The notes beneath the pieces were generated by a model, which saw only the letters and a list, made by a program, of their open reading frames with translations, searched no databases and had not been told where the DNA came from. From a candidate division WOR-1 bacterium RIFOXYB2_FULL_46_45 (GTDB lineage Bacteria; Margulisbacteria; WOR-1; XYC2-FULL-46-14), in contig MEUE01000004.1 of assembly GCA_001771585.1 (NCBI GenBank), forward strand, positions 49,977-113,976: DNA of 64,000 bases. Direction: 5' to 3'. A program made the translations under genes and the position numbers. This document shows, one piece after another, positions 36,285-44,565 of the stretch; positions within the stretch are counted from its first letter, which is position 1; each line of letters begins with the position of its first letter.

Positions 36285-37125
36285 CAAAATCCTCCTTGAT
36301 TTTTTTTATCAATCCGGTTAGAACTTTTCCCGGGCCGATTTCCACAAATTCTTCCACGCCGTCCTTGAGAAGAAGTTTAATCGAATCTTCCCACAGCACC
36401 GGCATCGTCACCTGCTTAACCAGCAACTCTTTTATTATATCAGCTGAAGTCGCGAAATCGGCGGTTACATTTGCCACCACCGGGATTTGCGCGTTTTCTA
36501 TTTTGATTTTTTTCAACTCGTGGGCCAGCTTGTCCTGCGCCGGTTTCATCAGCGGACAATGGAACGGGGCGCTTACTTGCAACGGAATCACTCTTTTAGC
36601 TCCCGCCGCCTTGCAAAGTTCTCCGGCTTTTTCAACCGCCGAAGTTTCCCCGGAGATCACAACCTGTCCGGGAGAATTAAAGTTAGCCGGCCAGACCTCG
36701 CCGGCTTTTTCGCAGCATTCTTTTATTTTGTCGCGATTGAGTCCCAGAATTGCCGCCATTGCTCCGGCTCCGATCGGAACCGCTTCCTGCATGAACTTTC
36801 CCCGCAGATGCAATATCTTTACTCCGTCCTCAAAAGAAAGGGCTCCGGCGACATACAAAGCGGAATATTCTCCCAGGCTATGTCCGGCAACGGCATATGG
36901 AATGGTTGTTTTCGATTGTTCGAAAAGAGCGGCGCTGATTGTAAAGATCGCCGGCTGGGTGATTTCGGTCTTCTTAAGTTCATCCGCCGGACCTTCAAAA
37001 CAGATTTTTTTTAAATTAAAACCGAGGACCTCATTGGCACGGTCGAGAAACGCTTCCGCGAACCCGATCCCCATTCCGACTTCCTGCGACCCCTGCCCCG
37101 GAAAAACAAAAGCGATTTTTGTCAT
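36268..37125 (-). CDS. fabD: Malonyl-CoA:ACP transacylase
   Basis: The 285-residue protein shows VFPGQGSQEVGMG, the nucleophile Ser in GHSLGEYSALYVAGA (about residue 84), the conserved Arg in LRGKFMQEAV and the catalytic His in APFHCPLMKPA. It loads malonate on ACP and leads the fab operon. TAGAAT at 37139-37134 is 8 nt before the start codon, so its mRNA is probably near-leaderless. A 293-residue antisense ORF here is a shadow. Confidence 0.97.
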   Translation of the reverse strand: MTKIAFVFPGQGSQEVGMGIGFAEAFLDRANEVLGFNLKKICFEGPADELKKTEITQPAIFTISAALFEQSKTTIPYAVAGHSLGEYSALYVAGALSFEDGVKILHLRGKFMQEAVPIGAGAMAAILGLNRDKIKECCEKAGEVWPANFNSPGQVVISGETSAVEKAGELCKAAGAKRVIPLQVSAPFHCPLMKPAQDKLAHELKKIKIENAQIPVVANVTADFATSADIIKELLVKQVTMPVLWEDSIKLLLKDGVEEFVEIGPGKVLTGLIKKIKEDFDASKK

Positions 37126-37133
37126 CGTTATTT

Positions 37134-37139
37134 ATTCTA
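37134..37139 (-). promoter_or_regulatory. -10 box of the fab operon
   Basis: TAGAAT on the minus strand stands 8 nt before ATG 37125. There is no Shine-Dalgarno in between and no good -35 at 16-18 bp, so this call is weak by itself and rests partly on the same spacing at other operons in the window. Confidence 0.4.
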
Positions 37140-37486
37140 ACAAACTTCAAAAGCATTTGCCAGAAGAAAAAAAGTAGCAATGAAAAATTAGGAGATACGC
37201 CGGATTAAAAGATTTGCAAAATAAATTTACACGCCAAACCTACTGTGCCAAAATCTCTTCCCAACAAACCCCTTGCCAAGTAAAAGCAAAACATCCGCAA
37301 TCAGTAGGAACGGGATCCCCAATGCTTCCTAATAATTGATTAAACACACCCAAAAACCTTTCGGCCAAGGCGGCCTTAAAAATTTTCCCTTCTAGTACGT
37401 AGCACAAATTCTGTGCCCCCTCGCCTACAGCTTGCCGGCCAGCAAGCATCTATGATAATATGAGTTGTCGCAGGGAGGTATTTATA
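37140..37486. other. Gene-free interval between fabD and the DUF5678 gene
   Basis: This 347-bp stretch contains one copy of a 20-bp direct repeat (37154-37173), two small hairpins (GCACA-AATTC-TGTGC near 37402-37416 and GCTTGC-CGGCCA-GCAAGC at 37430-37447), and near its right end an extended -10 TGATAATAT with TTGCCG 18 bp upstream, followed by GGAGGT before ATG 37487. A 69-codon minus-strand ORF (37240-37449) has no recognisable domain and covers the hairpins; I do not count it as a gene. Confidence 0.5.
37154..37173. repeat. 20-bp direct repeat, left copy
   Basis: CATTTGCCAGAAGAAAAAAA occurs here and again at 38113-38132, bracketing the DUF5678/retropepsin pair. The right copy contains the -35 hexamer of the homospermidine synthase promoter. 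Confidence 0.85.
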
Positions 37487-37693
37487 ATGACAAAAAATTT
37501 TAAATCCTATTTGAAATTCAACGAAAGTAAATATGCGGGAAAATACGTTGTTTTTATAAAAGGAAAACTATTTAAAGCGGGAAATAACCTCCTTAAAATG
37601 ATTGAAGAAGCTAAAAAGAAATACCCAAAAGAAGTCCCCTTGATTACCAAACCACTAAGCGGAGAAAGCTATATTCTAAATGATCACTTTTAG
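37487..37693 (+). CDS. DUF5678 family protein
   Basis: ATG 37487 is chosen because GGAGGT lies 7 nt upstream; the track's 37460 start is within the promoter region. The 68-residue product contains KYAGKYVVFIKGKLFKAGNNLLKMIEEAKKKYP, the strand-strand-helix pattern (GKYVAxxxGxVxxxGxxxxEL) of DUF5678, and ends PLITKPLSGESYIL. The family is small, soluble and of unknown function, and it is often found directly before a retroviral-type aspartic protease-like gene, as here (14-bp overlap). The pair is bracketed by 20-bp direct repeats, suggesting that it was inserted as a unit. Confidence 0.75.
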   Translation: MTKNFKSYLKFNESKYAGKYVVFIKGKLFKAGNNLLKMIEEAKKKYPKEVPLITKPLSGESYILNDHF

Positions 37694-38090
37694 GTACAAA
37701 AAAGAGAGAAACCGCCGTGGTACGGAAGTCTATCGCCCAGTTGCCGAAGTTATATTGGAAAATGGCGAAAAATCAGTTGCGGTCAGCATGTACATTGATT
37801 CCGGAGCAGATATATCAATGATTCCCCTCTCCATCGGCAAGGCGCTTGGTTTCGATCAAAGAACTGAAGAAATTAAGGAGATCAAAGGCATCGCGGGAGA
37901 AGCCATTCCTTACATTATTAAAGAAGTTGGTTTCAAATTTCCCGGTTATGCTTTCAAAGGGAGAATTGGCTGGGCCTTGATAGAAGAAGTTCCTCTTTTA
38001 TTAGGCCGTTTTGATGTTTTCGCTAAATTTAAGATCGTTTTTGATGAGACGGAAAAATTCATACTATTTATACCAAAGCATCCTGCTTAA
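37680..38090 (+). CDS. Retropepsin-like aspartic protease domain protein
   Basis: A 136-residue single-domain protein. The active-site motif is YIDSGADISMIP (DSGA in place of DTGA) near residue 40, followed by the IKGIAGEAIPYI flap-like strand and the second conserved hydrophobic-Gly motif LLLGRFDVF near residue 105. One such domain would need to dimerise to make the catalytic pair. Its target is unknown; the co-encoded DUF5678 protein is the obvious candidate partner or substrate. No signal peptide, so it should be cytoplasmic. Confidence 0.82.
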   Translation: MITFRYKKERNRRGTEVYRPVAEVILENGEKSVAVSMYIDSGADISMIPLSIGKALGFDQRTEEIKEIKGIAGEAIPYIIKEVGFKFPGYAFKGRIGWALIEEVPLLLGRFDVFAKFKIVFDETEKFILFIPKHPA

Positions 38091-38112
38091 ACCGGCTTCC
38101 TTTTATACTTAC

Positions 38113-38132
38113 CATTTGCCAGAAGAAAAAAA
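38113..38132. repeat. 20-bp direct repeat, right copy
   Basis: Identical to 37154-37173. It overlaps the -35 region (TTGCCA, 38116-38121) of the following gene. Confidence 0.85.
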
Positions 38133-38144
38133 ATTTGTTATTAT
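38116..38144 (+). promoter_or_regulatory. Promoter of homospermidine synthase, leaderless
   Basis: TTGCCA (38116-38121), a 17-bp A-rich spacer and TATTAT (38139-38144) lie 6 nt before ATG 38151. The expected transcription start coincides with the A of the start codon. No Shine-Dalgarno is possible. Confidence 0.65.
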
Positions 38145-38150
38145 GATTTC

Positions 38151-39626
38151 ATGAAAAAAATAAATTTTAAGGGTAAAATTTTGGTGATCGGCTGCGGATC
38201 GGTTTCACAGTGCGCGATTCCATTAATTTTAGATCTAATTAATGTCCCGCCTAAAAATGTAACGATCATGGACTTTGCCGATAACCGCACTAGGGTAAAA
38301 AGCTCTCTCAAAAAGGGAGTCAAATACGTTTTTGATAAAATTACCAAAGACAATTACACCAAGCTTCTGGCAAACTATGTCGGCTCGGGAGATTTAATCA
38401 TCGACCTGGCCTGGAACATCGAATGCATGGCAATGATGCAATGGTGCCGCGATAATAATGTATTATATGTAAACACTTCAGTTGAAGAGTGGGACCCCTA
38501 CAAGGACGAACAACGCAACGACCCGACCAAATACACGCTCTACGCCAGGCATATGGATATCAGACAGCTTTTGAAAAAATGGGGAGACAACAACGGTCCG
38601 ACCTTTGTGGTTGACCACGGAGCCAACCCGGGACTGGTTTCGCATTTTACCAAAAACGCTTTAATCGATATCGCCAAAAAAATTATCGCAAAAAAACCGA
38701 AAGATAGGCGGAGTGAAGAGCTGCAAACACATATCGCCGACAAGAATTTTGCCAAGCTCGGCCAGGTGACCGGAACAAAAGTAATCCATATTTCGGAGCG
38801 CGACACACAAATCACCGACCAACCAAAACAATTCAATGAGTTTGTGAACACCTGGAGCATCGAGGGCTTTTATGAAGAAGGGGTAGCTCCGGCGGAACTG
38901 GGCTGGGGAACACACGAAAAAAATATTCCGCAAAACGCCTTTTTCCACAAAGAAGGGCCCCAAAACCAGATTTGCCTAAGTTCGCTTGGAATGAACACCT
39001 GGGTCCGCTCCTTTGTCCCCTGCGGAGAGATCACCGGAATGGTGATCCGCCACGGAGAAGCATTTGGGATCTCGGATCGTTTAACCGTTTGGGAGAATGG
39101 GAAAGCGGTCTACCGCCCCACCGTCCACTACGCCTACTGCCCGTCGGATGTGGCAATTAATTCTTTACATGAACTGGAAATGCGCCAGTTTAAGATGCAG
39201 GATAAATTAAGGATCATGAGCGATGAAATTATTGACGGACGGGATGAATTGGGGGTTCTCTTGATGGGACACGATTTTAATTCGTGGTGGTGCGGAAGTA
39301 TTCTGGATATCCACACCGCCAGAAAACTGGTCCCCCATCAGCAGGCGACGACACTGCAAGTCGCGATTTCAGCGGTGGCGGCGGCAATCTGGATGATAAA
39401 AAACCCAAGAATGGGATTCCGCCTCCCGGATGATATTGACCATGAAGCAATCCTAAAAGTTTCCAAGCCGTACATTAAGCCGTTTATCTCGAAAGCGGTC
39501 GATTGGACCCCGCTTAAAAATTTAAACACAAAGTTTACCAAGTTTGACATGGAACGGCCCAAAGACGAAGATGTCTGGCAGTTTACCTCTTTCCTGGTAG
39601 ACAAGGTCCCCTACACCACTAAATGA
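38151..39626 (+). CDS. hss: Homospermidine synthase
   Basis: The 491-residue protein has a Rossmann NAD site at the N-terminus (KILVIGCGSVSQCAIPL), and the homospermidine-synthase-type segments VNTSVEEWDPY, FVVDHGANPGLVSHFTK, ISERDTQITDQPK, GWGTHEK and LGVLLMGHDFNSWWCGSIL. The enzyme uses NAD to oxidise putrescine or spermidine and join an aminobutyl group, forming sym-homospermidine. ornithine decarboxylase follows with a 4-bp overlap (ATGA), so substrate and product enzymes are coupled. The saccharopine dehydrogenase family is related but has different C-terminal motifs. Confidence 0.92.
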   Translation: MKKINFKGKILVIGCGSVSQCAIPLILDLINVPPKNVTIMDFADNRTRVKSSLKKGVKYVFDKITKDNYTKLLANYVGSGDLIIDLAWNIECMAMMQWCRDNNVLYVNTSVEEWDPYKDEQRNDPTKYTLYARHMDIRQLLKKWGDNNGPTFVVDHGANPGLVSHFTKNALIDIAKKIIAKKPKDRRSEELQTHIADKNFAKLGQVTGTKVIHISERDTQITDQPKQFNEFVNTWSIEGFYEEGVAPAELGWGTHEKNIPQNAFFHKEGPQNQICLSSLGMNTWVRSFVPCGEITGMVIRHGEAFGISDRLTVWENGKAVYRPTVHYAYCPSDVAINSLHELEMRQFKMQDKLRIMSDEIIDGRDELGVLLMGHDFNSWWCGSILDIHTARKLVPHQQATTLQVAISAVAAAIWMIKNPRMGFRLPDDIDHEAILKVSKPYIKPFISKAVDWTPLKNLNTKFTKFDMERPKDEDVWQFTSFLVDKVPYTTK

Positions 39627-40741
39627 ATAGCGGATTAGAAGATAAAATCAGGAAACTGGTTAAAAAAGAGGGCTCACCGCTCATGCTGATCAGCAAAGAG
39701 GCGCTCAAAAAGCAGTACCAGACCTTCAAGCGCCATTTGGCGGACGTTGTCCCCTATTATGCGATCAAGGCCAATCCGCATCCCGAAATAATTAAGACCT
39801 TTGTCCATCTGGGCTCCGGTTTTGATGTCGCTTCTGCCGCCGAGATGGAGCTGGTTTTAAGTTTAGGCGCCTCTCCGGATAAAATTATTTTTGCCAACAC
39901 CATCAAGTCGGCCGAAGACCTTAAAAAAGCCTACAAAGCCAAAGTCCGTTTTATGACCTTTGACAACGAACCGGAGCTTTACAAAATAGCAAAATACGCT
40001 CCCGGATCAAAAGTTTTGGTCAGGATAAAGGTTGACAATGTCGGCTCGACCGTTGAATTGTCGCTTAAGTTCGGCGCCGATCCCGACCAGGCGTTGTTTC
40101 TGCTAAAAAAAGCTAAATCATTGGGCTTAAATCCGGCCGGGGTCTCTTTCCATGTCGGATCGCAGTGCGTCAATGTTGAAAACTACCAGAAAGCGCTTGA
40201 AATATCCTCCATGATCTTTGAAGAGGCAAAAAAGATCGGGATCCCGCTCTCAATTCTGGATATCGGCGGCGGCTTCCCGATCCGCCATTTTGACGACGAC
40301 AATCATATAACTTTTAAGGATATCGCCCGGCTGATCAAAAAAAAGATGCGGCGGCTCTTTGACAAGGATGTAAAATTTATCGCCGAGCCGGGGCGGTTTT
40401 TTGCCGGGCCGGCGGGGACATTGGTCACCCAAGTGGTCGGCCGAACCTTTAGGAATAACAAAAACTATTATTATATCAACGACGGGGTTTACGGCGATTT
40501 TTCGGGGATGATCTTTGACCACTGCAAATATCAGTTCAGATCCTTGCGCCGCGGGCAGAAATTTTTGTCAACTGTTGCCGGTCCGACCTGCGATTCGCTG
40601 GATGTCTTATCTTTGAGCGAGGATTTACCGGAGATGGATGTCGGAAATATTGTCTACGTCAAAAACATCGGCGCCTATTCCTGCGCTTCGGCGGTGCCGA
40701 ATTTTAATGGGTTTAAACCGGCAAAGATTTTAATGGTTTAA
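39623..40741 (+). CDS. Ornithine/lysine decarboxylase, alanine-racemase fold
   Basis: The 372-residue protein belongs to the group IV PLP decarboxylases. The PLP lysine is in VPYYAIKANPHPEI (about residue 49), FDVASAAEMELVL follows, SFHVGSQC, LDIGGGFP and EPGRFFAGP bind the cofactor, and the catalytic Cys is in GPTCDSLDVL (about residue 319). Length and motifs fit ornithine decarboxylase, which would supply putrescine to the overlapping homospermidine synthase. Lysine or dual specificity cannot be excluded. It is cytoplasmic and dimeric in the family, with active sites at the dimer interface. Confidence 0.92.
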   Translation: MNSGLEDKIRKLVKKEGSPLMLISKEALKKQYQTFKRHLADVVPYYAIKANPHPEIIKTFVHLGSGFDVASAAEMELVLSLGASPDKIIFANTIKSAEDLKKAYKAKVRFMTFDNEPELYKIAKYAPGSKVLVRIKVDNVGSTVELSLKFGADPDQALFLLKKAKSLGLNPAGVSFHVGSQCVNVENYQKALEISSMIFEEAKKIGIPLSILDIGGGFPIRHFDDDNHITFKDIARLIKKKMRRLFDKDVKFIAEPGRFFAGPAGTLVTQVVGRTFRNNKNYYYINDGVYGDFSGMIFDHCKYQFRSLRRGQKFLSTVAGPTCDSLDVLSLSEDLPEMDVGNIVYVKNIGAYSCASAVPNFNGFKPAKILMV

Positions 40742-40755
40742 GAGAAGTTCTAATA

Positions 40756-41307
40756 CTATTTTGCAAATTCTACGTACTTGTCATTTAGTATTATTTCAAC
40801 TGACCACGGACGGGAAAATCCTGACCAAGGTTTAGTAGCTCTTGCCATCCAGCCATTTTTATATAAAACCCCGGAAAAAAGCAATGAATACATCTCATCA
40901 ACTACAGCCTCAACCGGTTTTCCAAGTAAAAAATTATAAAGCCTTGTTTTTTGTTGCTCTCCCGCCACACCGAGAAGACCGCTCTCAATTTTATGGTTAG
41001 AGTCAATTGTTATAATAGAATCAGGGGGTAACGAATTAACACAAATTGTCATCAGCCTGGCAACCTCCTCCGCTCCCCCCCTCAATAAAAACCCACTCCT
41101 GGAAAATTCGCCAAATTTAACTTTTCTGGCCGCAGAATGAATGACTTTCCAGGCAATCCCGTTTAAAAAGGGTGAATCCTCACTCATCCGATCATCTGAG
41201 GTTCTGATTATATGCCTGGTTTTACCGTTGGTATTTTTCGGCAAAAAGAAATCCTTTCTACTAATCAACATTCGATACCTAACCGATGCCGCTGCCAATA
41301 CACCCAT
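40756..41307 (-). CDS. Hypothetical protein
   Basis: A 183-residue protein with no domain that I recognise. It begins with a basic, weakly hydrophobic stretch (MGVLAAASVRYRMLISRKDFF), continues with mixed alpha/beta sequence and has repeated Trp-containing segments near the end (NGWMARATKPWSGFSRPW). AAGGAGG lies about 8 nt before the ATG, so translation is likely. It lies 97 bp upstream of nothing co-oriented except the end of etfA and converges on the decarboxylase gene 14 bp away. A CTCTT-TTA-AAGAG palindrome lies just upstream of the ribosome-binding site. Confidence 0.65.
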   Translation of the reverse strand: MGVLAAASVRYRMLISRKDFFLPKNTNGKTRHIIRTSDDRMSEDSPFLNGIAWKVIHSAARKVKFGEFSRSGFLLRGGAEEVARLMTICVNSLPPDSIITIDSNHKIESGLLGVAGEQQKTRLYNFLLGKPVEAVVDEMYSLLFSGVLYKNGWMARATKPWSGFSRPWSVEIILNDKYVEFAK

Positions 41308-41404
41308 TTTATTTTCCTCCTTATACTCTTTTAAAGAGCTGTTTCATATCTATATATGTATCGTTAAAGCGGAAAGAAAATTTCAGGTTATTCTTATGCT
41401 TGCG

Positions 41405-42607
41405 TTATCCGCGGACTTCTTGGATTTTTCTGATCAGCAGAGGGACAATCTCGAGGACATCGCCCACTATTCCATAAGTAGCCACTTTGAAGATCGGGGC
41501 GTCGGGATCTTTGTTGATGGCAATAATCGTATCGGCACCCTGCATTCCAACCAGATGCTGGATTTTGCCGGAGATTCCGCAGGCAACATATAATTTGGGA
41601 GCAACCGTCTTTCCGGTCTGGCCGACCTGATGATGCGCCGAAATCCAGCCGGCATCAACGGTGGCGCGGGAAGCGCCGACCGCTCCGCCCAATACTTTCG
41701 CCAATTCTTCTATTATCGCAAAATTCTTCGGATCCCCTATCCCCCGCCCGCCGGATACGATTATCTCCGCATCTTGCAAATTAACTTTCGCCGATTCATC
41801 TTTTACAATTTCAATCAGCTTAACCAATAGGTCTTCGGTTTGGATATTGGGATTTTCCCTGATTATTTGGGATTTTGGATTTTGGATTTTGGATTTCCGG
41901 AAGACCTTCGGTCTTACGGTAGCCATTTGCGGCCTATGATTCGGCGAAATGATCGTCGCCATGATATTTCCGCCAAAAGCGGGACGGGTTTGCAACAGGA
42001 TTTTTCTCTCCGGATCGATTGCAAGTCCGGTGCAATCGGCGGTCAAGCCGCAATTGATACGGATTGCCATGCGGGCGGCCAGGTCGCGGCCGGTGGTGGT
42101 CGCTCCGATCAACATGATCTCCGGCTTATATTTATCAATTAAGCCGGTTATAACTCTGGTATACGGCGCGGTCCTGTAATCTTTAAGTTCCGGATCGCAA
42201 ACCAAATAGACCTTCTGCGCCCCGTGAGCAAAAAGATTCTCCGTCTCTTTTTCAATACCGGAGTCGCCCAAAAGAACCGCCGCGATTTCGCAATTTAAAT
42301 CTTTGGCCAGCAGCTGCGCCTCTCCCAATAGTTCATAAGTAACATTTTGAATCTTACCGTCACGATGCTCGGCAAAGACCCAAATCCCGGAATAAGCGGA
42401 TAGATCTTTGGTTTGGGGAGTTTGTTCTTCCCGCTTTATCTCAATAGCCTGAAACTTCTTACAGGCGGTAACACATGCTCCGCAAAGGTTGCAGCCGGCC
42501 TCGTCAATTATAGCTTTTTTATTTTCTATCCTGATAACAGCAAACGGACAAACTTTAACGCACAGCCCGCAGCCGATACACTTTTCTTCTATTACTTTAA
42601 TTCCCAT
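41405..42607 (-). CDS. etfA: Electron transfer flavoprotein alpha subunit with N-terminal 2x[4Fe-4S] ferredoxin domain
   Basis: Residues 1-60 carry two ferredoxin motifs, [13 protein letters not shown] and [13 protein letters not shown]. The remainder is Etf[23 protein letters not shown], a central domain with [26 protein letters not shown], and the FAD-binding C-terminal block [55 protein letters not shown]. It passes electrons from the neighbouring acyl-CoA dehydrogenase; the ferredoxin domain offers a second exit. Between the domains, bases 41870-41896 are four GGATTTT 7-mers encoding KIQNPKSQI, a repeat insertion in the linker. It follows etfB with adjoining start and stop codons. Confidence 0.93.
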   Translation of the reverse strand: MGIKVIEEKCIGCGLCVKVCPFAVIRIENKKAIIDEAGCNLCGACVTACKKFQAIEIKREEQTPQTKDLSAYSGIWVFAEHRDGKIQNVTYELLGEAQLLAKDLNCEIAAVLLGDSGIEKETENLFAHGAQKVYLVCDPELKDYRTAPYTRVITGLIDKYKPEIMLIGATTTGRDLAARMAIRINCGLTADCTGLAIDPERKILLQTRPAFGGNIMATIISPNHRPQMATVRPKVFRKSKIQNPKSQIIRENPNIQTEDLLVKLIEIVKDESAKVNLQDAEIIVSGGRGIGDPKNFAIIEELAKVLGGAVGASRATVDAGWISAHHQVGQTGKTVAPKLYVACGISGKIQHLVGMQGADTIIAINKDPDAPIFKVATYGIVGDVLEIVPLLIRKIQEVRG

Positions 42608-43389
42608 CAGATTATCTTGCGCTCCTTAATCTTCGCGACAACACCCGCAGCAATGTCGGCCGGCTCACCGGTTAACATCTCGCCCCCCCCTTTGGCCGGA
42701 GGAGAAAAGATCTTAACCACCTGGGTCGGAGACCCCTTTAACCCCGCTTTTTCGGGATCGCCGTTAATATCCGCCAACGACAGCGTTGGAATTTCCGATT
42801 TTTTTGCCTTCATCATCCCCTTAAGGGAGGGCATGCGCGGCTCGTTGATCTGTTTGACAACCGTAATAACTGCCGGCAGAGGAATTTCAACAATTTCGTT
42901 TTCCTCTTCAAGCATACGTTCAACCTTGGCCTTGTTATCGGCGACTTCAATCTTAACGGCAAAAGTTGCTTGGGGAATATTTAACCATTCCGCAATCCCC
43001 GGACCGACCTGGGCGGTATCGCCGTCGATCGCCTGTTTACCGCAAAGGATAAGATCGTATTTCCCGATCTTTTTGATCGCTTGCGCCAAAGTATATGATG
43101 TAGCCCAGGTGTCCGATCCGGCAAAAGCGCGGTCGGAAACAAGATAAACCTCATCCGCTCCCATAGCGACCGCCTGTTTCAATGCTTCTTTTGCCTGCGG
43201 CGGCCCCATGGTGATGACGGTAACTTTTCCGCCGTGTTGTTCCTTAAGCGCCAAAGCCGCTTCAATCGCGTTTTCGTCAAAGGGATTTACTATAGAAGGA
43301 ACACCCTCACGGACCAAAGTGTTGGTCTCGGGGTTGATCTTAACCTCGGTCGTATCCGGAACCTGTTTTATGCAGACGATGATATCCAT
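42607..43389 (-). CDS. etfB: Electron transfer flavoprotein beta subunit
   Basis: The 260-residue protein shows IVCIKQVPDTTEVKINPETNTLVREGVPSIVNPFDENAIEAAL, the adenine-nucleotide region (ITMGPPQAKEALKQAVAMGADEVYLVSDRAFAGSDTWAT) and ILCGKQAIDGDTAQVGPGIAEWL, followed by the PLPAVITVVKQINEPR strand pair. It dimerises with EtfA. The gene lies 3 bp after the acyl-CoA dehydrogenase. I cannot tell from sequence whether the second FAD needed for bifurcation is bound. Confidence 0.96.
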   Translation of the reverse strand: MDIIVCIKQVPDTTEVKINPETNTLVREGVPSIVNPFDENAIEAALALKEQHGGKVTVITMGPPQAKEALKQAVAMGADEVYLVSDRAFAGSDTWATSYTLAQAIKKIGKYDLILCGKQAIDGDTAQVGPGIAEWLNIPQATFAVKIEVADNKAKVERMLEEENEIVEIPLPAVITVVKQINEPRMPSLKGMMKAKKSEIPTLSLADINGDPEKAGLKGSPTQVVKIFSPPAKGGGEMLTGEPADIAAGVVAKIKERKII

Positions 43390-43392
43390 TGT

Positions 43393-44550
43393 CTATTTCT
43401 TCGCCGCTTCCTTAATTAAACCCAGCCCGATCTGGTTGCGCTGGATCTGGTTGGTCCCTTCATAAATTTGGGTAATCTTGGCATCGCGCATCATCTTTTC
43501 TACCGGATATTCTTTCATATAACCGTAGCCGCCAAGAATCTGAACCGCGTCGGTGGTAACCCTCATCGCGGTGTCGGAGGCAAACAATTTGCACATCGCC
43601 GCCTCTTTGGTAAAATCTTTTGATCCGTTATCAATCGCCCGGGCAACCGAATAAACCAAGGACCTGGCCGCTTCAATTTGTGTCGCCATATCAGCCAGCA
43701 TATGCTGGATCGCCTGCAAGGTTATGATCGGTTTGCCGAATTGGACTCTTTGTTTGGCGTATTTTATCGCTTCATCCAATGCCCCCTGCGCGATACCGAC
43801 CGCCTGGGCGCCGATCCCCGGCCGGGTCATATCAAGGGTTTTCATCGCGACGATAAAACCCATCCCCTCTTTCGCGATAACATTTTCTTTTGGAACTTTA
43901 CAACCCTGGAAAACCAATTCGCGGGTCGCGGAACAGCGGATTCCCATTTTGTTCTCTTTCTTGCCGAAGGTAAACCCGGGCATCCCCTTCTCTAAAATAA
44001 AGGCGGTCGCCCCGCGGCTTCCTTTCTTCCGGTCGGAAATAGCGATCACCGAATAAGTGTCCGCTTCTCCTCCGTTGGTGATCCACTGTTTTGTTCCATT
44101 TAATATGTAGTGATCGCCGTCTTTGGTCGCGGTTGTCTCCATCCCCGCCGCATCGGAGCCGGCATTCGCTTCGGTCAAGCCGAAAGCGGCCAATTTTTTA
44201 CCGGCGGCGATATCAGGAAGATATTTTTTCTTCTGTTCTTCGGAACCGTAGAGGACGATTGGAGAGGCGCCAAGAGCCGAGGCGGCAAAAGTAACACCGA
44301 TCCCGCCGCAAATCCTTGAAATCTCTTCGGTCGCCAGGCAGAAGGCCAGTTCTCCCATTCCGGTACCGCCGTATTTTTCGTCAATATAAAGTCCGCAGAG
44401 ATCCGATTCCGCGAAGACCTTCATGATCTCCCACGGAAATTCACCGGTCTCGTCTAATTTCTCACGGACCGGAACCCCCTTCTCCAACGCGATCTTCCGC
44501 GCCAATTCCCGAATCATTAATTGTTCTTCCGTCAAACCGTAATCCAGCAT
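43393..44550 (-). CDS. Acyl-CoA dehydrogenase (short-chain/butyryl-CoA dehydrogenase type)
   Basis: The 385-residue protein has the three acyl-CoA dehydrogenase domains: helical N-terminus, FGLTEANAGSDAAGMETTA and NGTKQWITNGG in the middle beta domain, and the C-terminal helical domain with TRPGIGAQAVGIAQGALDEA, RVQFGKPI, the catalytic base Glu in IYEGTNQIQRNQIG (about residue 367) and VQILGGYGYMKEYPVE. It interconverts acyl-CoA and enoyl-CoA with EtfAB as electron partner. AAGGAGG precedes the start. Position inside a plsX-fabH operon suggests a link with lipid synthesis or fatty-acid turnover. Confidence 0.95.
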   Translation of the reverse strand: MLDYGLTEEQLMIRELARKIALEKGVPVREKLDETGEFPWEIMKVFAESDLCGLYIDEKYGGTGMGELAFCLATEEISRICGGIGVTFAASALGASPIVLYGSEEQKKKYLPDIAAGKKLAAFGLTEANAGSDAAGMETTATKDGDHYILNGTKQWITNGGEADTYSVIAISDRKKGSRGATAFILEKGMPGFTFGKKENKMGIRCSATRELVFQGCKVPKENVIAKEGMGFIVAMKTLDMTRPGIGAQAVGIAQGALDEAIKYAKQRVQFGKPIITLQAIQHMLADMATQIEAARSLVYSVARAIDNGSKDFTKEAAMCKLFASDTAMRVTTDAVQILGGYGYMKEYPVEKMMRDAKITQIYEGTNQIQRNQIGLGLIKEAAKK

Positions 44551-44565
44551 ACCTTTTTCCTCCTT

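Noticed and set aside
36296-37177. 293-codon plus-strand ORF opposite fabD
   Set aside because: Antisense of a clearly conserved gene; low-complexity Ser/Pro/Ala translation without domains.
37240-37449. 69-codon minus-strand ORF between fabD and the DUF5678 gene
   Set aside because: Runs through two hairpins (MLAGRQAVGEG comes from a GCTTGC palindrome) and has no recognisable domain or Shine-Dalgarno; a decayed gene cannot be excluded.
42413-43147. 244-codon plus-strand ORF opposite etfB
   Set aside because: Shadow of etfB; no domain, no ribosome-binding site.
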